Part shown: positions 8,738 through 19,600 of the stretch, piece after piece
How the letters are laid out: the number at the start of each line of letters is the position of its first letter
Position numbering within the stretch: position 1 is the stretch's first letter
Assembly (NCBI GenBank): GCA_027624315.1
Contig: JAQBXX010000012.1
Location: forward strand, 1-38,455
Length of the DNA: 38,455 nt
From: Pseudomonadota bacterium
GTDB taxonomy: Bacteria > Pseudomonadota > Gammaproteobacteria > SURF-13
Direction of reading: 5' to 3'
Position numbers and translations under genes: made by a program
Notes under the pieces: generated by a model
The model's database searches: none
The model's input: the letters and a program-made list of their open reading frames with translations, nothing else
What the model was told of the DNA's origin: nothing

Positions 8738-9408
8738 GCGCGCCGCTCGAGCGCCTGTGCCCGACGCTTGGATACCGTTTTAGCAACGTCGGGCTGCTGG
8801 GAGATGCGATCACTCACCGCAGTGTGGCCGGCACCAACAACGAGCGGCTGGAATTTCTCGGCGATGCCATTTTGAATTTCGTCATTGCTGCGGAACTGTA
8901 CCAGCGCTTCCCCCAGGCGCGCGAAGGTGATCTCAGCCGGCTGCGCGCGAGCCTGGTCAAACGCGATGCGCTGGCGGAACTCGCGGGCAAACTGCATCTC
9001 GGCGACTATCTGAGTCTGGGGCCGGGCGAACTCAAGAGCGGCGGTCAGCGCCGCGCCTCCACGCTCGCCGACGCGCTCGAAGCCGTCATCGGCGCGGTCT
9101 ATCTGGACGGCGGTTTTGAGGCAGGCCGTGACGTGGTGCTGGGCCTGTATCGCGACTCGCTGCAAAACCTTACGTCGTCCGTGGGCATCAAAGACCCGAA
9201 GACCCGCTTGCAGGAATATCTCCAGTCGCGCCGCCAGCCCATACCGCAGTACAACGTGATCGAAGTGGCGGGCGAGGCGCACGCGCAGACCTTTCGCATC
9301 GAGTGCCGCGTAACGGGCATACCGCCCACCGAAGGCGTGGGCAGCACACGCAGGCGCGCAGAGCAGGAAGCGGCCGAGCAGGCGCTCCGGCTGCTGGAAC
9401 AGGGTTAG
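8734..9408 (+). CDS. rnc: ribonuclease III
   Basis: 'NERLEFLGDAILNFVIA' signature and C-terminal dsRBD. Confidence 0.97.
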   Translation: MSAPLERLCPTLGYRFSNVGLLGDAITHRSVAGTNNERLEFLGDAILNFVIAAELYQRFPQAREGDLSRLRASLVKRDALAELAGKLHLGDYLSLGPGELKSGGQRRASTLADALEAVIGAVYLDGGFEAGRDVVLGLYRDSLQNLTSSVGIKDPKTRLQEYLQSRRQPIPQYNVIEVAGEAHAQTFRIECRVTGIPPTEGVGSTRRRAEQEAAEQALRLLEQG

Positions 9409-9423
9409 GTAGGGCACCCACTG

Positions 9424-10302
9424 ATGCACTCCGGATACGCCGCTATTGTAGGCCGCCCCAACGTGGGCAAGTCCACGCTGCTCAACCACCTGCTCGGGCA
9501 GAAAATCAGCATCACCTCGCGCCGCCCGCAGACCACGCGCCACCGTATCCTCGGCATCAGCAGCGGCAGCGGTTTCCAGATCATGTATGTGGATACGCCC
9601 GGGCTGCACCACGCGGGTTCGCGCGCCATCAACAAATACATGAACCGCGCGGCGACGTCTGCCATGAGCGATGTGGACGTGCTGATATTTGTCGTCGAGG
9701 GGCTCTATTGGACGGAAGAAGACGACTACGTGCTGGAGAAACTCAAGGCGCTGAAGGCGCCTGTGATTCTAGTGATCAACAAGACCGACAGAATCCCCGA
9801 CAAAAAGGCGCTGTTGCCGCATATCCAGAAATTATCGGAAAAGATGAAGTTTGCGCACATCATTCCGCTTTCCGCACGCACCGGCGATAACCAGTCAGCG
9901 CTGGTGGATGCCGTGAAGGGCCTGCTGCCGGAAGGCGCGGCGCTGTATCCCGAAGACCAGATCACCGACCGCAGCGAACACTTCATGGCGGCGGAATTCG
10001 TGCGCGAAAAACTCATGCGCAGCACCGGGCAGGAAGTCCCCTATGCCGTCACGGTGGAGATCGAAAAGTTTACGCACCAGCGCGACGTGCTGCATATACA
10101 CGCTGTGATCTGGGTGGAGCGCGAGGGGCAGAAGGCCATCATCATCGGCGAGAAGGGCGAGCGTCTCAAGCGCATTGGCACCCAAGCGCGCATGGAGATG
10201 GAGCGCATGTTTCAGTCCAAGGTATTTTTGCAGCTTTTGGTGCGCGTGAAGGAAGGCTGGTCGGACGATGCGCGCGTAATGGCGCGTATGGGCTACGAAT
10301 GA
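9424..10302 (+). CDS. era: GTPase Era
   Basis: 'GRPNVGKSTLLNHLLGQKISITSRRPQTTRHRI' and KH-domain C-terminus. Confidence 0.97.
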   Translation: MHSGYAAIVGRPNVGKSTLLNHLLGQKISITSRRPQTTRHRILGISSGSGFQIMYVDTPGLHHAGSRAINKYMNRAATSAMSDVDVLIFVVEGLYWTEEDDYVLEKLKALKAPVILVINKTDRIPDKKALLPHIQKLSEKMKFAHIIPLSARTGDNQSALVDAVKGLLPEGAALYPEDQITDRSEHFMAAEFVREKLMRSTGQEVPYAVTVEIEKFTHQRDVLHIHAVIWVEREGQKAIIIGEKGERLKRIGTQARMEMERMFQSKVFLQLLVRVKEGWSDDARVMARMGYE

Positions 10303-11069
10303 GTGTCGCGCGCGTCAGCCTGCAGCCCGCCTTTGTGCTGCACCATCGACCGTACCGCGACACCAGCGCGCTGCTGGAGATTTTCACGCCCGAGTTCGGG
10401 CGCATCGGTCTGGTCGCGCGCGGACTGAGGTCGGCCAAGTCGCGTCTGCAAGGCGTGGTGCAGCCATTCTGTCCGTTGCTGGTTTCGTGGAGCGGGCGCG
10501 GCGAGCTCGCCACGCTCACTGGCTGTGAGCCGAGCGGCATGTTGACGAGGCTGGACGGCGCGCGCGTCCTCAGCGGTTTTTACCTGAACGAATTGCTGCT
10601 GCGGCTGTTGCACCGGCACGACCCGCATCCCGCGCTGTTTGAGTGCTACGCGCAAACGTTGCACCTGCTGCAGCAGCCAGACATGGAGCAGCGTGCATTA
10701 CGCATTTTCGAGAAGCACCTGCTGCGCGAGATGGGTTATGCGCTGATGCTGGACCACGAAGCGGAGAGCGGCGTGCCGATAGAGCCGGCAGAGATGTATA
10801 GTTATCACCTGGAGCGCGGCCCGCTAACCTGCGCTGCAGGGGCGTATGCGGGCATCCGCATACAGGGCCACAGTCTGCTCGCGCTGCTCAACGAAACCCT
10901 GCACGATGCGGCTAGCCTGCGTGAGGCCAAGCTGCTTATGCGCGCCGCGCTCGGCTTGTATCTCGGTAATAAACCATTGCGGAGCCGTGAATTGTATATC
11001 GACTTTCGCAAGAGTCGCGCGTTGTCGCCATCACCATCGTCGTCGCCTGTGCTGGAAAATGCATTATGA
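10299..11069 (+). CDS. recO: DNA repair protein RecO
   Basis: '[34 protein letters not shown]'; era-recO-pdxJ order. Confidence 0.95.
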   Translation: MSVARVSLQPAFVLHHRPYRDTSALLEIFTPEFGRIGLVARGLRSAKSRLQGVVQPFCPLLVSWSGRGELATLTGCEPSGMLTRLDGARVLSGFYLNELLLRLLHRHDPHPALFECYAQTLHLLQQPDMEQRALRIFEKHLLREMGYALMLDHEAESGVPIEPAEMYSYHLERGPLTCAAGAYAGIRIQGHSLLALLNETLHDAASLREAKLLMRAALGLYLGNKPLRSRELYIDFRKSRALSPSPSSSPVLENAL

Positions 11070-11803
11070 ACAACGACATTCTGCTCGGCGTCAACATTGA
11101 CCACGTCGCCACGCTGCGCGCTGCGCGCGGCACGCGTTACCCGGACCCGGTACAGGCCGCCTTTGAAGCGGAGCAGGCCGGGGCGGACGCCATCACGCTG
11201 CACCTGCGCGAAGACCGCCGCCATATCCAGGAACGCGACGTGGAGATATTGCAAGGCACGTTGCAGACGCGCATGAATCTGGAAATGGCGGTGACCGACG
11301 CCATGCTCACATTCGCCGCGCGCATCAAGCCGTACGACTGTTGCCTGGTGCCGGAGCGGCGCGAAGAATTGACCACGGAAGGCGGGCTGGATGTCGCTGG
11401 ACAACTTCCGCGCATCACTGCGGCCTGCACCGCGCTCAAGGCTGCGGGTGTGCGGGTGTCATTGTTCATCGATGCCGATGCCCGCCAGGTGGAGGCCGCC
11501 GCGCGCGCCGGTGCGCCGGTGATCGAGATTCACACCGGGCACTACGCCGATGCGGAGGATGCAGGCGTGCGTGCACAGGAGTTGGAACGCATTATCAGCG
11601 CGGTGAAGCTCGGCAGGACGCTTGGATTACAGGTGAATGCCGGGCACGGTTTGAATTATCACAACGTCGCCGCCATCGCCGCGCTGCACGAGGTGAGCGA
11701 ACTCAACATCGGTCACGCTATCGTCGCGCGCGCTGTCTTTACCGGGCTGGCGGAGGCGGTGCGCGAGATGAAGCGCCTGATGCGCGAGGCGCGCCATGGC
11801 TGA
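11066..11803 (+). CDS. pdxJ: pyridoxine 5'-phosphate synthase
   Basis: '[49 protein letters not shown]'. Confidence 0.97.
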   Translation: MNNDILLGVNIDHVATLRAARGTRYPDPVQAAFEAEQAGADAITLHLREDRRHIQERDVEILQGTLQTRMNLEMAVTDAMLTFAARIKPYDCCLVPERREELTTEGGLDVAGQLPRITAACTALKAAGVRVSLFIDADARQVEAAARAGAPVIEIHTGHYADAEDAGVRAQELERIISAVKLGRTLGLQVNAGHGLNYHNVAAIAALHEVSELNIGHAIVARAVFTGLAEAVREMKRLMREARHG

Positions 11804-12185
11804 GCGCATCTTCGGCATCGGCACCGACATCGTGCGCGTATCGCGCATGCAGGCGAGCCTCGCGCGTTACGGCGAGAAGTTCGCGCGCCGCATCCTCACG
11901 CTTAATGAGCTTGCTGACTTTTCCCGCTGCGAACGTCCGGCGCATTTCCTGGCCAAGCGTTTTGCGGCCAAAGAGGCGGCAGTCAAGGCGCTGGGGCTGG
12001 GTTTCAGCGCCGGACTCACGCCGCGCAACATCGGCGTTGCGCACGAGAAAAGCGGCAAGCCGGTGCTTGAGTACCACGGCAAGGCGATAGCGCTGGTGAA
12101 AAAAATGGGCATCAGCGCGGGACACGTCAGCATCGCTGATGAAGACGATCACGCCGTGGCTTTTGTCACATTACTGGCGAAATAG
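11796..12185 (+). CDS. acpS: holo-[acyl-carrier-protein] synthase
   Basis: '[14 protein letters not shown]...[17 protein letters not shown]'. Confidence 0.96.
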   Translation: MAERIFGIGTDIVRVSRMQASLARYGEKFARRILTLNELADFSRCERPAHFLAKRFAAKEAAVKALGLGFSAGLTPRNIGVAHEKSGKPVLEYHGKAIALVKKMGISAGHVSIADEDDHAVAFVTLLAK

Positions 12186-12193
12186 TCACGTAC

Positions 12194-13084
12194 ATGATTT
12201 ATCCTACCATAGAATCATTTATTGGCAACACACCGCTGGTGCGATTGCAGCGCCTGCCGGGTGATACCACCAACACCCTGCTGGTTAAGCTGGAAGGCAA
12301 CAATCCTGCGGGTTCGGTGAAGGATCGCCCGGCGATGAGCATGATCAAACAGGCCGAGGCGCGCGGCGAGATCAAGCCGGGCGATACCCTGATCGAGGCC
12401 ACGAGCGGCAATACCGGCATTGCGCTCGCGATGGCGGCGGCGATACGCGGCTATCGCCTCACGCTCATCATGCCGGAGCACATGAGCGCGGAGCGGCGCA
12501 GCACCATGAAGGCCTTCGGCGCCGAGATCATTCTGGTGTCGCGCACGGCGGGCATGGAAGGCGCGCGCGACCTCGCTTTGCAGATGCAGGCCGAGGGCAA
12601 GGGCCGCGTACTCGACCAGTTCGCCAATCCCGACAACCCGCGCGCGCACTACGAAGGCACCGGGCCGGAAATCTGGCGTGATACGCAGGGCAAGATCACG
12701 CATTTTGTCAGTTCGATGGGCACCACCGGCACCATCATGGGCACCTCACGTTTTCTGAAAGAGAAAAATCCCGCGGTGCGCATTATCGGCGTGCAGCCGA
12801 GCGACGGCTCGCAAATCCCCGGCATCCGCCGCTGGTCCAAGGAGTATCTGCCGAAAATTTACGACCCCGCACGTGTGGATCAGGTCATGGAAGTGAGCCA
12901 GAGCGAAGCCGAAACAATGACGCGCGAACTCGCCGCGCGCGAAGGGATATTCGCCGGCATATCTTCCGGTGGCGCCGTGGCGGCGGCACTGCGCCTGTCG
13001 CGCGAGGTATCCAACGCCGTGATTGTCGCCATCGTGTGCGATCGCGGCGACCGTTATCTTTCCACCGGCGTATTTCCGGACTGA
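12194..13084 (+). CDS. cysM: cysteine synthase B
   Basis: 'GNTPLVRLQRLP...NNPAGSVKDRPAMSMI...EATSGNTGIALAMAAAIRGY'. Confidence 0.95.
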   Translation: MIYPTIESFIGNTPLVRLQRLPGDTTNTLLVKLEGNNPAGSVKDRPAMSMIKQAEARGEIKPGDTLIEATSGNTGIALAMAAAIRGYRLTLIMPEHMSAERRSTMKAFGAEIILVSRTAGMEGARDLALQMQAEGKGRVLDQFANPDNPRAHYEGTGPEIWRDTQGKITHFVSSMGTTGTIMGTSRFLKEKNPAVRIIGVQPSDGSQIPGIRRWSKEYLPKIYDPARVDQVMEVSQSEAETMTRELAAREGIFAGISSGGAVAAALRLSREVSNAVIVAIVCDRGDRYLSTGVFPD

Positions 13085-13092
13085 TACGCGCC

Positions 13093-13863
13093 ATGAACGT
13101 ACTGGTGTTTGATATTGAAACCGTACCGGACGTGGAAGGCGGACGGCGGCTGTACAAACTTGATGGCCTCAACGACAAGGAAGTCGCCGAGGTGATGTTT
13201 CATGCGCGCCGGCAGGAAACCGGCGGCTCGGAGTTCCTGCGCCTGCACCTGCACCGCATCATTGCCATCTCCGCGGTGGTGCGCACGCGCGACAAGGTGA
13301 AGGTGTGGTCGCTGGGTGAAGTGGATGCGCCCGAAAAGGAGTTGGTCACGCGCTTTTTCGACGGCATCGAAAAATACACGCCGACACTGGTGTCGTGGAA
13401 CGGCGGCGGGTTTGACCTGCCGGTGCTGCACTATCGCGCACTGCTGCACGGCGTGGCCGCGCCGAAGTATTGGGATACGGGCGAGGCGGACAGCTCCTTC
13501 AAATGGAACAACTATCTCAGCCGCTATCACTCGCGTCACACCGATCTCATGGACGTGATTTCCTTGTATCAACCGCGCGCTACGGCACCGCTCGATGAGA
13601 TCGCCACGCTGCTCGGCTTCCCCGGCAAGATGGGCATGCACGGCAGCCAGGTGTGGGACAGTTACATGCGCGGCGAGATTGTGAACATCCGCAATTACTG
13701 CGAAACCGACGTGCTCAATACCTATCTGGTTTATCTGCGCTACGAACTGATCCGCGGTCACCTGACTCAGGAAGCGTACGAGCAGGAATGTCAGCGATTG
13801 CGGGATGAATTGGTGCACGAAAATAAACCACACCTCAACGATTTTATCGCTGCCTGGCATTAA
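13093..13863 (+). CDS. predicted 3'-5' exonuclease (PolB-like / ribonuclease H-like fold)
   Basis: 'NVLVFDIETVPDVEGGRRLY' ExoI-type DxE motif; 'LVSWNGGGFDLPVLHYRAL'. Confidence 0.88.
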   Translation: MNVLVFDIETVPDVEGGRRLYKLDGLNDKEVAEVMFHARRQETGGSEFLRLHLHRIIAISAVVRTRDKVKVWSLGEVDAPEKELVTRFFDGIEKYTPTLVSWNGGGFDLPVLHYRALLHGVAAPKYWDTGEADSSFKWNNYLSRYHSRHTDLMDVISLYQPRATAPLDEIATLLGFPGKMGMHGSQVWDSYMRGEIVNIRNYCETDVLNTYLVYLRYELIRGHLTQEAYEQECQRLRDELVHENKPHLNDFIAAWH

Positions 13864-13882
13864 TACCCTTAACTTACACCTC

Positions 13883-13913
13883 CTTGCTACTTGCAACTTG
13901 TCACTTGCTACTG
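13883..13913. repeat. period-7 tandem repeat (cttgcta cttgcaa cttgtca cttgcta ctg)
   Basis: read directly; resembles the repeats flanking ftsA. Confidence 0.6.
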
Positions 13914-13920
13914 TTTCTAC

Positions 13921-15264
13921 ATGCCCCGCCGTTCGCGTAATTTAAAATCACTGCCGCAAGAGCCCGTGCCGGCGCACGTCGAGTCGCTCAACCATGACGG
14001 GCGCGGTGTGGCGCATATCGACGGCAAGGCCGTGTTCATCGAGGGCGCACTGCCGGGCGAAGAGGTGTTATTTACCTATGTCGTACAACACAAGCGCTAC
14101 GATGAAGGAACGGTCGCGCAAATTCTAAAACCGTCGCCGCAGCGTGTAACCCCGCGCTGCGCGCATTTCAACATCTGTGGCGGATGCAGCCTGCAACATA
14201 TGGATGCCGCTGCACAGATCGATGCCAAGCAACAGGTCCTGCTGGACAATCTCAGGCAGATCGGGAGAGTCGATCCGGAGCAGGTATTGCCGCCGCTGAG
14301 AGGCCCGCACTGGGGCTACCGGCGCCGTGCGCGGTTGGGGGTGAAGTTCGTCATCAAGAAGGACAAACTGCTGGTCGGCTTTCGCGAAAAGCGCAGCGCA
14401 CTGCTGGCCGATCTGGAGCGCTGCGAGGTACTGCACCCTTCGGTCGGAGAACGGCTGCCGGAATTGCGCGCACTTATTGCCGGTCTCGAAAGCTACAACT
14501 GCATTCCACAGATTGAAGTGGCTGTGGGGGATGAGGCGACGGCCCTGATATTCCGCAACCTGGCCGTGTTGAGCGGCTCCGATCAGGAAAAGATGCAGCA
14601 GTTCGGTGAGGCGCACGGCATGCAGATATATCTGCAACCGGCGGGGCCGGAGAGCGTGACGCTGATATGGCCTGAGACCGCGAGCTTGAGCTATCGACTG
14701 CCCGATGACGGACTCGAACTGATTTTTTCGCCGATCGATTTTATGCAGGTCAATGGCGAGATCAACCGTGCCATGATAGCGCGCGTCATCGGGCTGCTCG
14801 ACCTCAAGCCGCAGGAGTGGGTGCTCGATCTGTTCTGCGGGCTCGGCAATTTCACCCTGCCGTTGGCGCGTCACGCCGGTCATGTCACCGGAGTGGAGGG
14901 TGATGTGAAACTGGTGGAGCACGCGCAAAGCAATGCCAGATACAACGGTATCCACAATGCGGAATTTTATGCTGCCGATCTCAGTCAGGATTTGGCCCAA
15001 CAGCCGTGGGCCGAACAGCGCTTTGACAAGATTCTGCTCGACCCGCCGCGCACCGGCGCGCTGGAGATCGTCAGACAACTGCCGGTGTTCGGGGCCTCAA
15101 GAATTGTTTACGTCTCATGCAATCCCGCCACCCTGGCACGCGATGCGCAGGAGCTGGTGCAACGGGGATACAGACTGCTGAGTGCGGGCGTGATGGACAT
15201 GTTTCCGCACACCACGCACGTGGAATCCATCGCGTTGTTTGAAAAATACAAAGATAGTAACTAG
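13921..15264 (+). CDS. rlmD: 23S rRNA (uracil-5)-methyltransferase RlmD
   Basis: TRAM-like N-terminus, Fe-S motif 'CAHFNICGGCSLQH', 'LDLFCGLGNFTLPLA', 'LDPPRTGA...YVSCNPATLARD'. Confidence 0.94.
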   Translation: MPRRSRNLKSLPQEPVPAHVESLNHDGRGVAHIDGKAVFIEGALPGEEVLFTYVVQHKRYDEGTVAQILKPSPQRVTPRCAHFNICGGCSLQHMDAAAQIDAKQQVLLDNLRQIGRVDPEQVLPPLRGPHWGYRRRARLGVKFVIKKDKLLVGFREKRSALLADLERCEVLHPSVGERLPELRALIAGLESYNCIPQIEVAVGDEATALIFRNLAVLSGSDQEKMQQFGEAHGMQIYLQPAGPESVTLIWPETASLSYRLPDDGLELIFSPIDFMQVNGEINRAMIARVIGLLDLKPQEWVLDLFCGLGNFTLPLARHAGHVTGVEGDVKLVEHAQSNARYNGIHNAEFYAADLSQDLAQQPWAEQRFDKILLDPPRTGALEIVRQLPVFGASRIVYVSCNPATLARDAQELVQRGYRLLSAGVMDMFPHTTHVESIALFEKYKDSN

Positions 15265-15553
15265 TGATACAGGCAACTTAGTTCCTCCCCCTTGTGGGCG
15301 CGGAAAAGTACACGAGGCCACAGTTCTCGCTTCGCAAATGCTGCGCCTACAATTATTGACACACAGTTTGTAACTGCAACTACGGGAGTCGAGGCAAACT
15401 TATCAGAACAGCAAAGACTGGATAGTCCTATTCGACAACGCTGATCTCAGAAAACGAATCTTTCGCTATTACTTAAGAAGTTCAGACCTCATTAACAACC
15501 TTGAGTACCAGCAACGCAGAAAATACGAACTCGAAGGCAAGTTCAACGATCTT

Positions 15554-15748
15554 GTGCGGGACATAAAGTATAAATCACCTCAGTTAAGCCATGAGGAAGC
15601 GACGAAGATGGCCATCTCCTACATGGCGCAAGAAGATGCAGAGTATTTTCGTTTGAAGGATAGCGTACCGGAAAATGTGAAGAAGCTTGACAAGTTTAAA
15701 GCAGAAGCAAAGGAGCTTGCGGGTGCGCTTCAGAAAACGAATCCCTAA
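15554..15748 (+). CDS. hypothetical protein; frame open from 15374 with no ATG, possibly a 5'-degraded longer gene
   Basis: ORF from GTG 15554; upstream in-frame residues '...SKDWIVLFDNADLRKRIFRYYLRSSDLINNLEYQQRRKYELEGKFNDLV' look protein-like. Confidence 0.45.
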   Translation: MRDIKYKSPQLSHEEATKMAISYMAQEDAEYFRLKDSVPENVKKLDKFKAEAKELAGALQKTNP

Positions 15749-16460
15749 CCACCGCTCTGGGGCAATCATTGAGCACGAAAACGGTAAACTATCGGTGCAG
15801 GGCGGGGATAAGGAATACACACCTTGTTCCCGCAATCTTTCCTTTCGTGCCGAGGATCATTCGCTAAGCGTTGAAGAAGGACGCCACCTACGCCACTTAA
15901 ATGTTAGTGAACATTCTCTAAATTCTGGGGTGGAGCAGACCATAGAGGGAGTTGGTTCGTTTATTTATGAGAATATTACTTACGTTGTCCGAGAAATTGG
16001 TTTACAGATAGAGGCGAGGAGCCTAAAACTGATTATTCATCCGTCGTCAGACTTCTCGGAAAAGGAAAAAACCATTGACCTTTCTTTTTGGGGAGCCGAT
16101 TGTTCGATCAATATTTACATCCCTGATGCAATCTTTAATCAACTTGTGTCCGAGATTCGAGTTGGCCGCCTCAGGAAATTAGGATTCGGCGTAGGCCTCG
16201 ATGCCTACAAAACTGACACTGAGTTCGACATTTTTCTACGCCCGGATATCGGAGAATATTCCAGTATTCACAGTAGTGCATCTGGCAAAGTTAACGGTGT
16301 GGGGTGGAGTTGCGTACAATCGAAGACGGATTTTTGGCTAGATGTACTAGCTCAGCGTGTCTCAGGCCTTCACAGTTTGGTACAGGGAATGAAGACTTTG
16401 CTTGTTCGTATGGGCTTGATAATAATCGCGCTGTTAATCGCCTTACTCTTGTTCAAGTGA
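15723..16460 (+). CDS. hypothetical protein with C-terminal transmembrane anchor
   Basis: within ORF 15687..16460; C-terminal 'LLVRMGLIIIALLIALLLFK'; overlaps the preceding ORF end. Confidence 0.55.
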   Translation: MRFRKRIPNHRSGAIIEHENGKLSVQGGDKEYTPCSRNLSFRAEDHSLSVEEGRHLRHLNVSEHSLNSGVEQTIEGVGSFIYENITYVVREIGLQIEARSLKLIIHPSSDFSEKEKTIDLSFWGADCSINIYIPDAIFNQLVSEIRVGRLRKLGFGVGLDAYKTDTEFDIFLRPDIGEYSSIHSSASGKVNGVGWSCVQSKTDFWLDVLAQRVSGLHSLVQGMKTLLVRMGLIIIALLIALLLFK

Positions 16461-16471
16461 ACGATGGCTGG

Positions 16472-16523
16472 GAATAGAATAAAGGGGACGCTACCCTGAA
16501 TAGAATAAAGGGGACGCTACCCT
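16472..16523. repeat. perfect 26-bp tandem duplication (gaatagaataaaggggacgctaccct x2)
   Basis: 16472-16497 and 16498-16523 identical. Confidence 0.9.
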
Positions 16524-16626
16524 TATTTATAACGCTATGTTTTATTTTCAAGCAAACTTTTTCACGCCAGCATTCTTAGCGCCTTCTGCACCATGCCAAG
16601 CAATGGCCTTGAGCAGCTTACGATTT

Positions 16627-19600
16627 TCAACCCATCCACTTCCGTACATTGCGGAACATGCGCAGCCACGGGCCGTCGTTGCCCCAGTCGTCCGGATGCC
16701 AGGAGTTGGACACGGTGCGGATTACGCGCTCCGGGTGCGGCATCATGATGGTGAAGCGTCCGTCGGGTGTGGTGAGACCGGCGATGCCGAGTAGTGAGCC
16801 GTTGGGGTTGGCGGGATAGGCTTCGGTGGGATGGCCGCTGTTGTCCACCCAGCGCAACGCCACGATGCCCTGGGCCAAGGCCTGTTCCGGGCTCGTGCCC
16901 AGACGGAATGAGGCGCGGCCTTCTCCGTGCGCTACGGAAATGGGCAGGCGCGAGCCTACCATGTCGTGCAGGAACAACGACGGCGAGGCGGGAATCTCGA
17001 CCAGAGAGAACCGCCCCTCAAATTGCTCCGACGTGTTGCGCATAAACTGTGGCCAGTGTTCGGCACCCGGAATGAGTTCGTGCAGGTTTGACATCATCTG
17101 GCAGCCGTTGCAGATGCCGAGGCCGAAGGTATCGGGGCGCTTGAAGAACGCGCCGAATGCATCGCGCGCGCGTGCGTTGAACAGTATGGATTTGGCCCAG
17201 CCCTGCCCCGCGCCGAGCACATCGCCGTAGGAAAAGCCGCCGGGCGCGGCGAGACCCTGAAATTCGCTGAGTGAGATACGGGCTTCGAGGATGTCGCTCA
17301 TGTGCACATCGATGGCGAAAAATCCGGCGCGATCGAAGGCCGCAGCGAGTTCGATGTGGCCGTTGACGCCCTGCTCGCGCAAGATGGCGATGCGCGGGCG
17401 CAGGCCTTTTTTTATGTAAGGCGCGGCAATGTCGTCGTTTGGATCGAAGCTGAGTTGCGCGTTCAGGCCGGGATCGCGTGCATAGAGCAGGGCGTCGTAT
17501 TCCTGCTGCGCGCAAATGGGGTTGTCGCGCAGTGTCTGCATCCGGTACGACGTTTCCGACCAGGCGCGTTGAAGATTGATGCGTGTGTTGCTGAGCAGCG
17601 CCTGGCCATGCTGTGTCACCACAATATGATCGGTGCTGTTAAGCGTGCCGATGGTGTGTGTGTATTGTTCAAGTCCGGCAGCTTGCAGTATTTTTAATAC
17701 GGCGGTTCTGTCGGCGCGGCGTATCTGCACGACGGCACCCAACTCCTCGCTGAACAGCGCGGGGTGAATATCATTGCCGAGCTCATCAAGATTCAAGGTG
17801 ATACCGGTATGCGCGGCAAAGGCCATTTCGCATACGGTGGCAAACAGGCCGCCGTCCGAGCGGTCGTGATAGGCGAGAATGAAATTATTTTCGTTGAGCG
17901 ATTGCAGTGCAGTGAACAGCGCCTTAAGCAGCGCCGGGTCATCCACGTCCGGCGCCTGGGTGCCGATTTGGTTATAGACCTGTGCGAGCACGGAAGCGCC
18001 GAGGCGATTCTGCTGGCGTCCCAGATCGATGAGCAGCAGCTCAGTACCCCCCTGATCTACGCGTAACTGTGGCGTCAGTGTGCGGCGGCAGTCATGCACG
18101 CGCGCAAAGGCGCTGACGATGAGCGACAGCGGCGCAGTCACCGATTTTTCCACACCGTTTTCGCGCCACACGGTTTTCATGGAGAGCGAATCCTTGCCCA
18201 CCGGGATGGCGATGCTGAGCGCCGGGCATAATTCCATGCCGACTGCCCGCACGGCGTCATACAGCGCCGCGTCTTCGCCGGGGTGACCGGCAGCGGCCAT
18301 CCAGTTGGCGGAGAGTGTGATGTCGGACAGGTGAACAATACGCGCTGCGGCGATATTGGTGATGGCTTCGCCCACCGCCATGCGCGCGGAGGCCGCCGGG
18401 TTGATGAGTGCGAGCGGCGCGCGCTCGCCGAGGGCCATGGCCTCGCCGGTGTAGACATCGAAGCTCGTTGCGGTGACCGCAACGTCCGCCACCGGAGTCT
18501 GCCACGGACCGACCAGCTGATCGCGCGTCACCAGCCCGCCCACGCTGCGGTCGCCGATGGTGATCAGAAAACCTTTGTTCGCCACGGCGGGAAAACGCAA
18601 CACGCGCAGCGCGGCTTCGTGCAGGTCGATCTTGCTGTAATCAAACCCGGAAAGCAGCGGCGGCGCATGGCGCACGTCGCGCAGCATTTTCGGTGGTTTG
18701 CCGAGCAGCATGTGGAGCGCGAGGTCGATGGGCGTGTTGTGAAACTGCGCATCCACCAGTGTGAGCTGTTCGTCCATCGTGGCCGCGCCGACCACGGCAT
18801 AGGGGCAGCGTTCGCGCGCGCAGAGCGCGGCAAATTCGTCGCACCGCTCCGGTGCTACCGCCAGGACGTAACGCTCCTGCGCCTCGTTGCACCAGAGCTG
18901 CATGGGCGACATGCCGCTGTCGTCGCTCAGTATCTTGCGCAGTTCGATACGCGCACCGCGCGCACTGCCGTGCACCAGTTCCGGCAGCGCATTGGACAGG
19001 CCGCCCGCGCCGACATCGTGTAGCGAGAGGACGGGATTGGCATCGCCCAGTTGCCAGCACTGGTCGATCACTTCCTGGCAGCGGCGCTGCATCTCGGGAT
19101 TGCCGCGCTGCACCGAGGCAAAGTCGAGCGCCTGGTCGCCGCTGCCGCTGGTGATCGACGAGGCTGCGCCGCCGCCCAGCCCGATCAGCATCGCCGGCCC
19201 ACCGAGCACAATCAGTGCCGCGCGCGGCGGGATTTCATTTTTTTCGACATGCCCCGCCCGGATGTTGCCGACACCGCCCGCGAGCATGATGGGTTTGTGG
19301 TAGCCGCGCCGGTCGATGCCGTGTCCGGCTTGCACCTCTGCCTCAAAGGTGCGGAAGTAACCGCAGAGGTTCGGGCGGCCAAATTCATTATTGAACGCCG
19401 CTGCGCCGAGCGGTCCCTCGAGCATGATGTCGAGGCTTGACGCGGTGTGGCGTGGCTTGCCGAAGTCATGCTGTTCCCACGGTTGCATCGCACCGGGAAT
19501 GCGTAAATGTGAAACGGAAAAGCCGCACAATCCCGCTTTGGGTTTGGCGCCACGGCCGGTGGCACCTTCGTCGCGGATCTCGCCGCCGCTGCCGGTGGCT

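Noticed and set aside
8470-9612. 380-aa minus-strand ORF opposite DUF4845/rnc
   Set aside because: Antisense shadow of well-recognised genes
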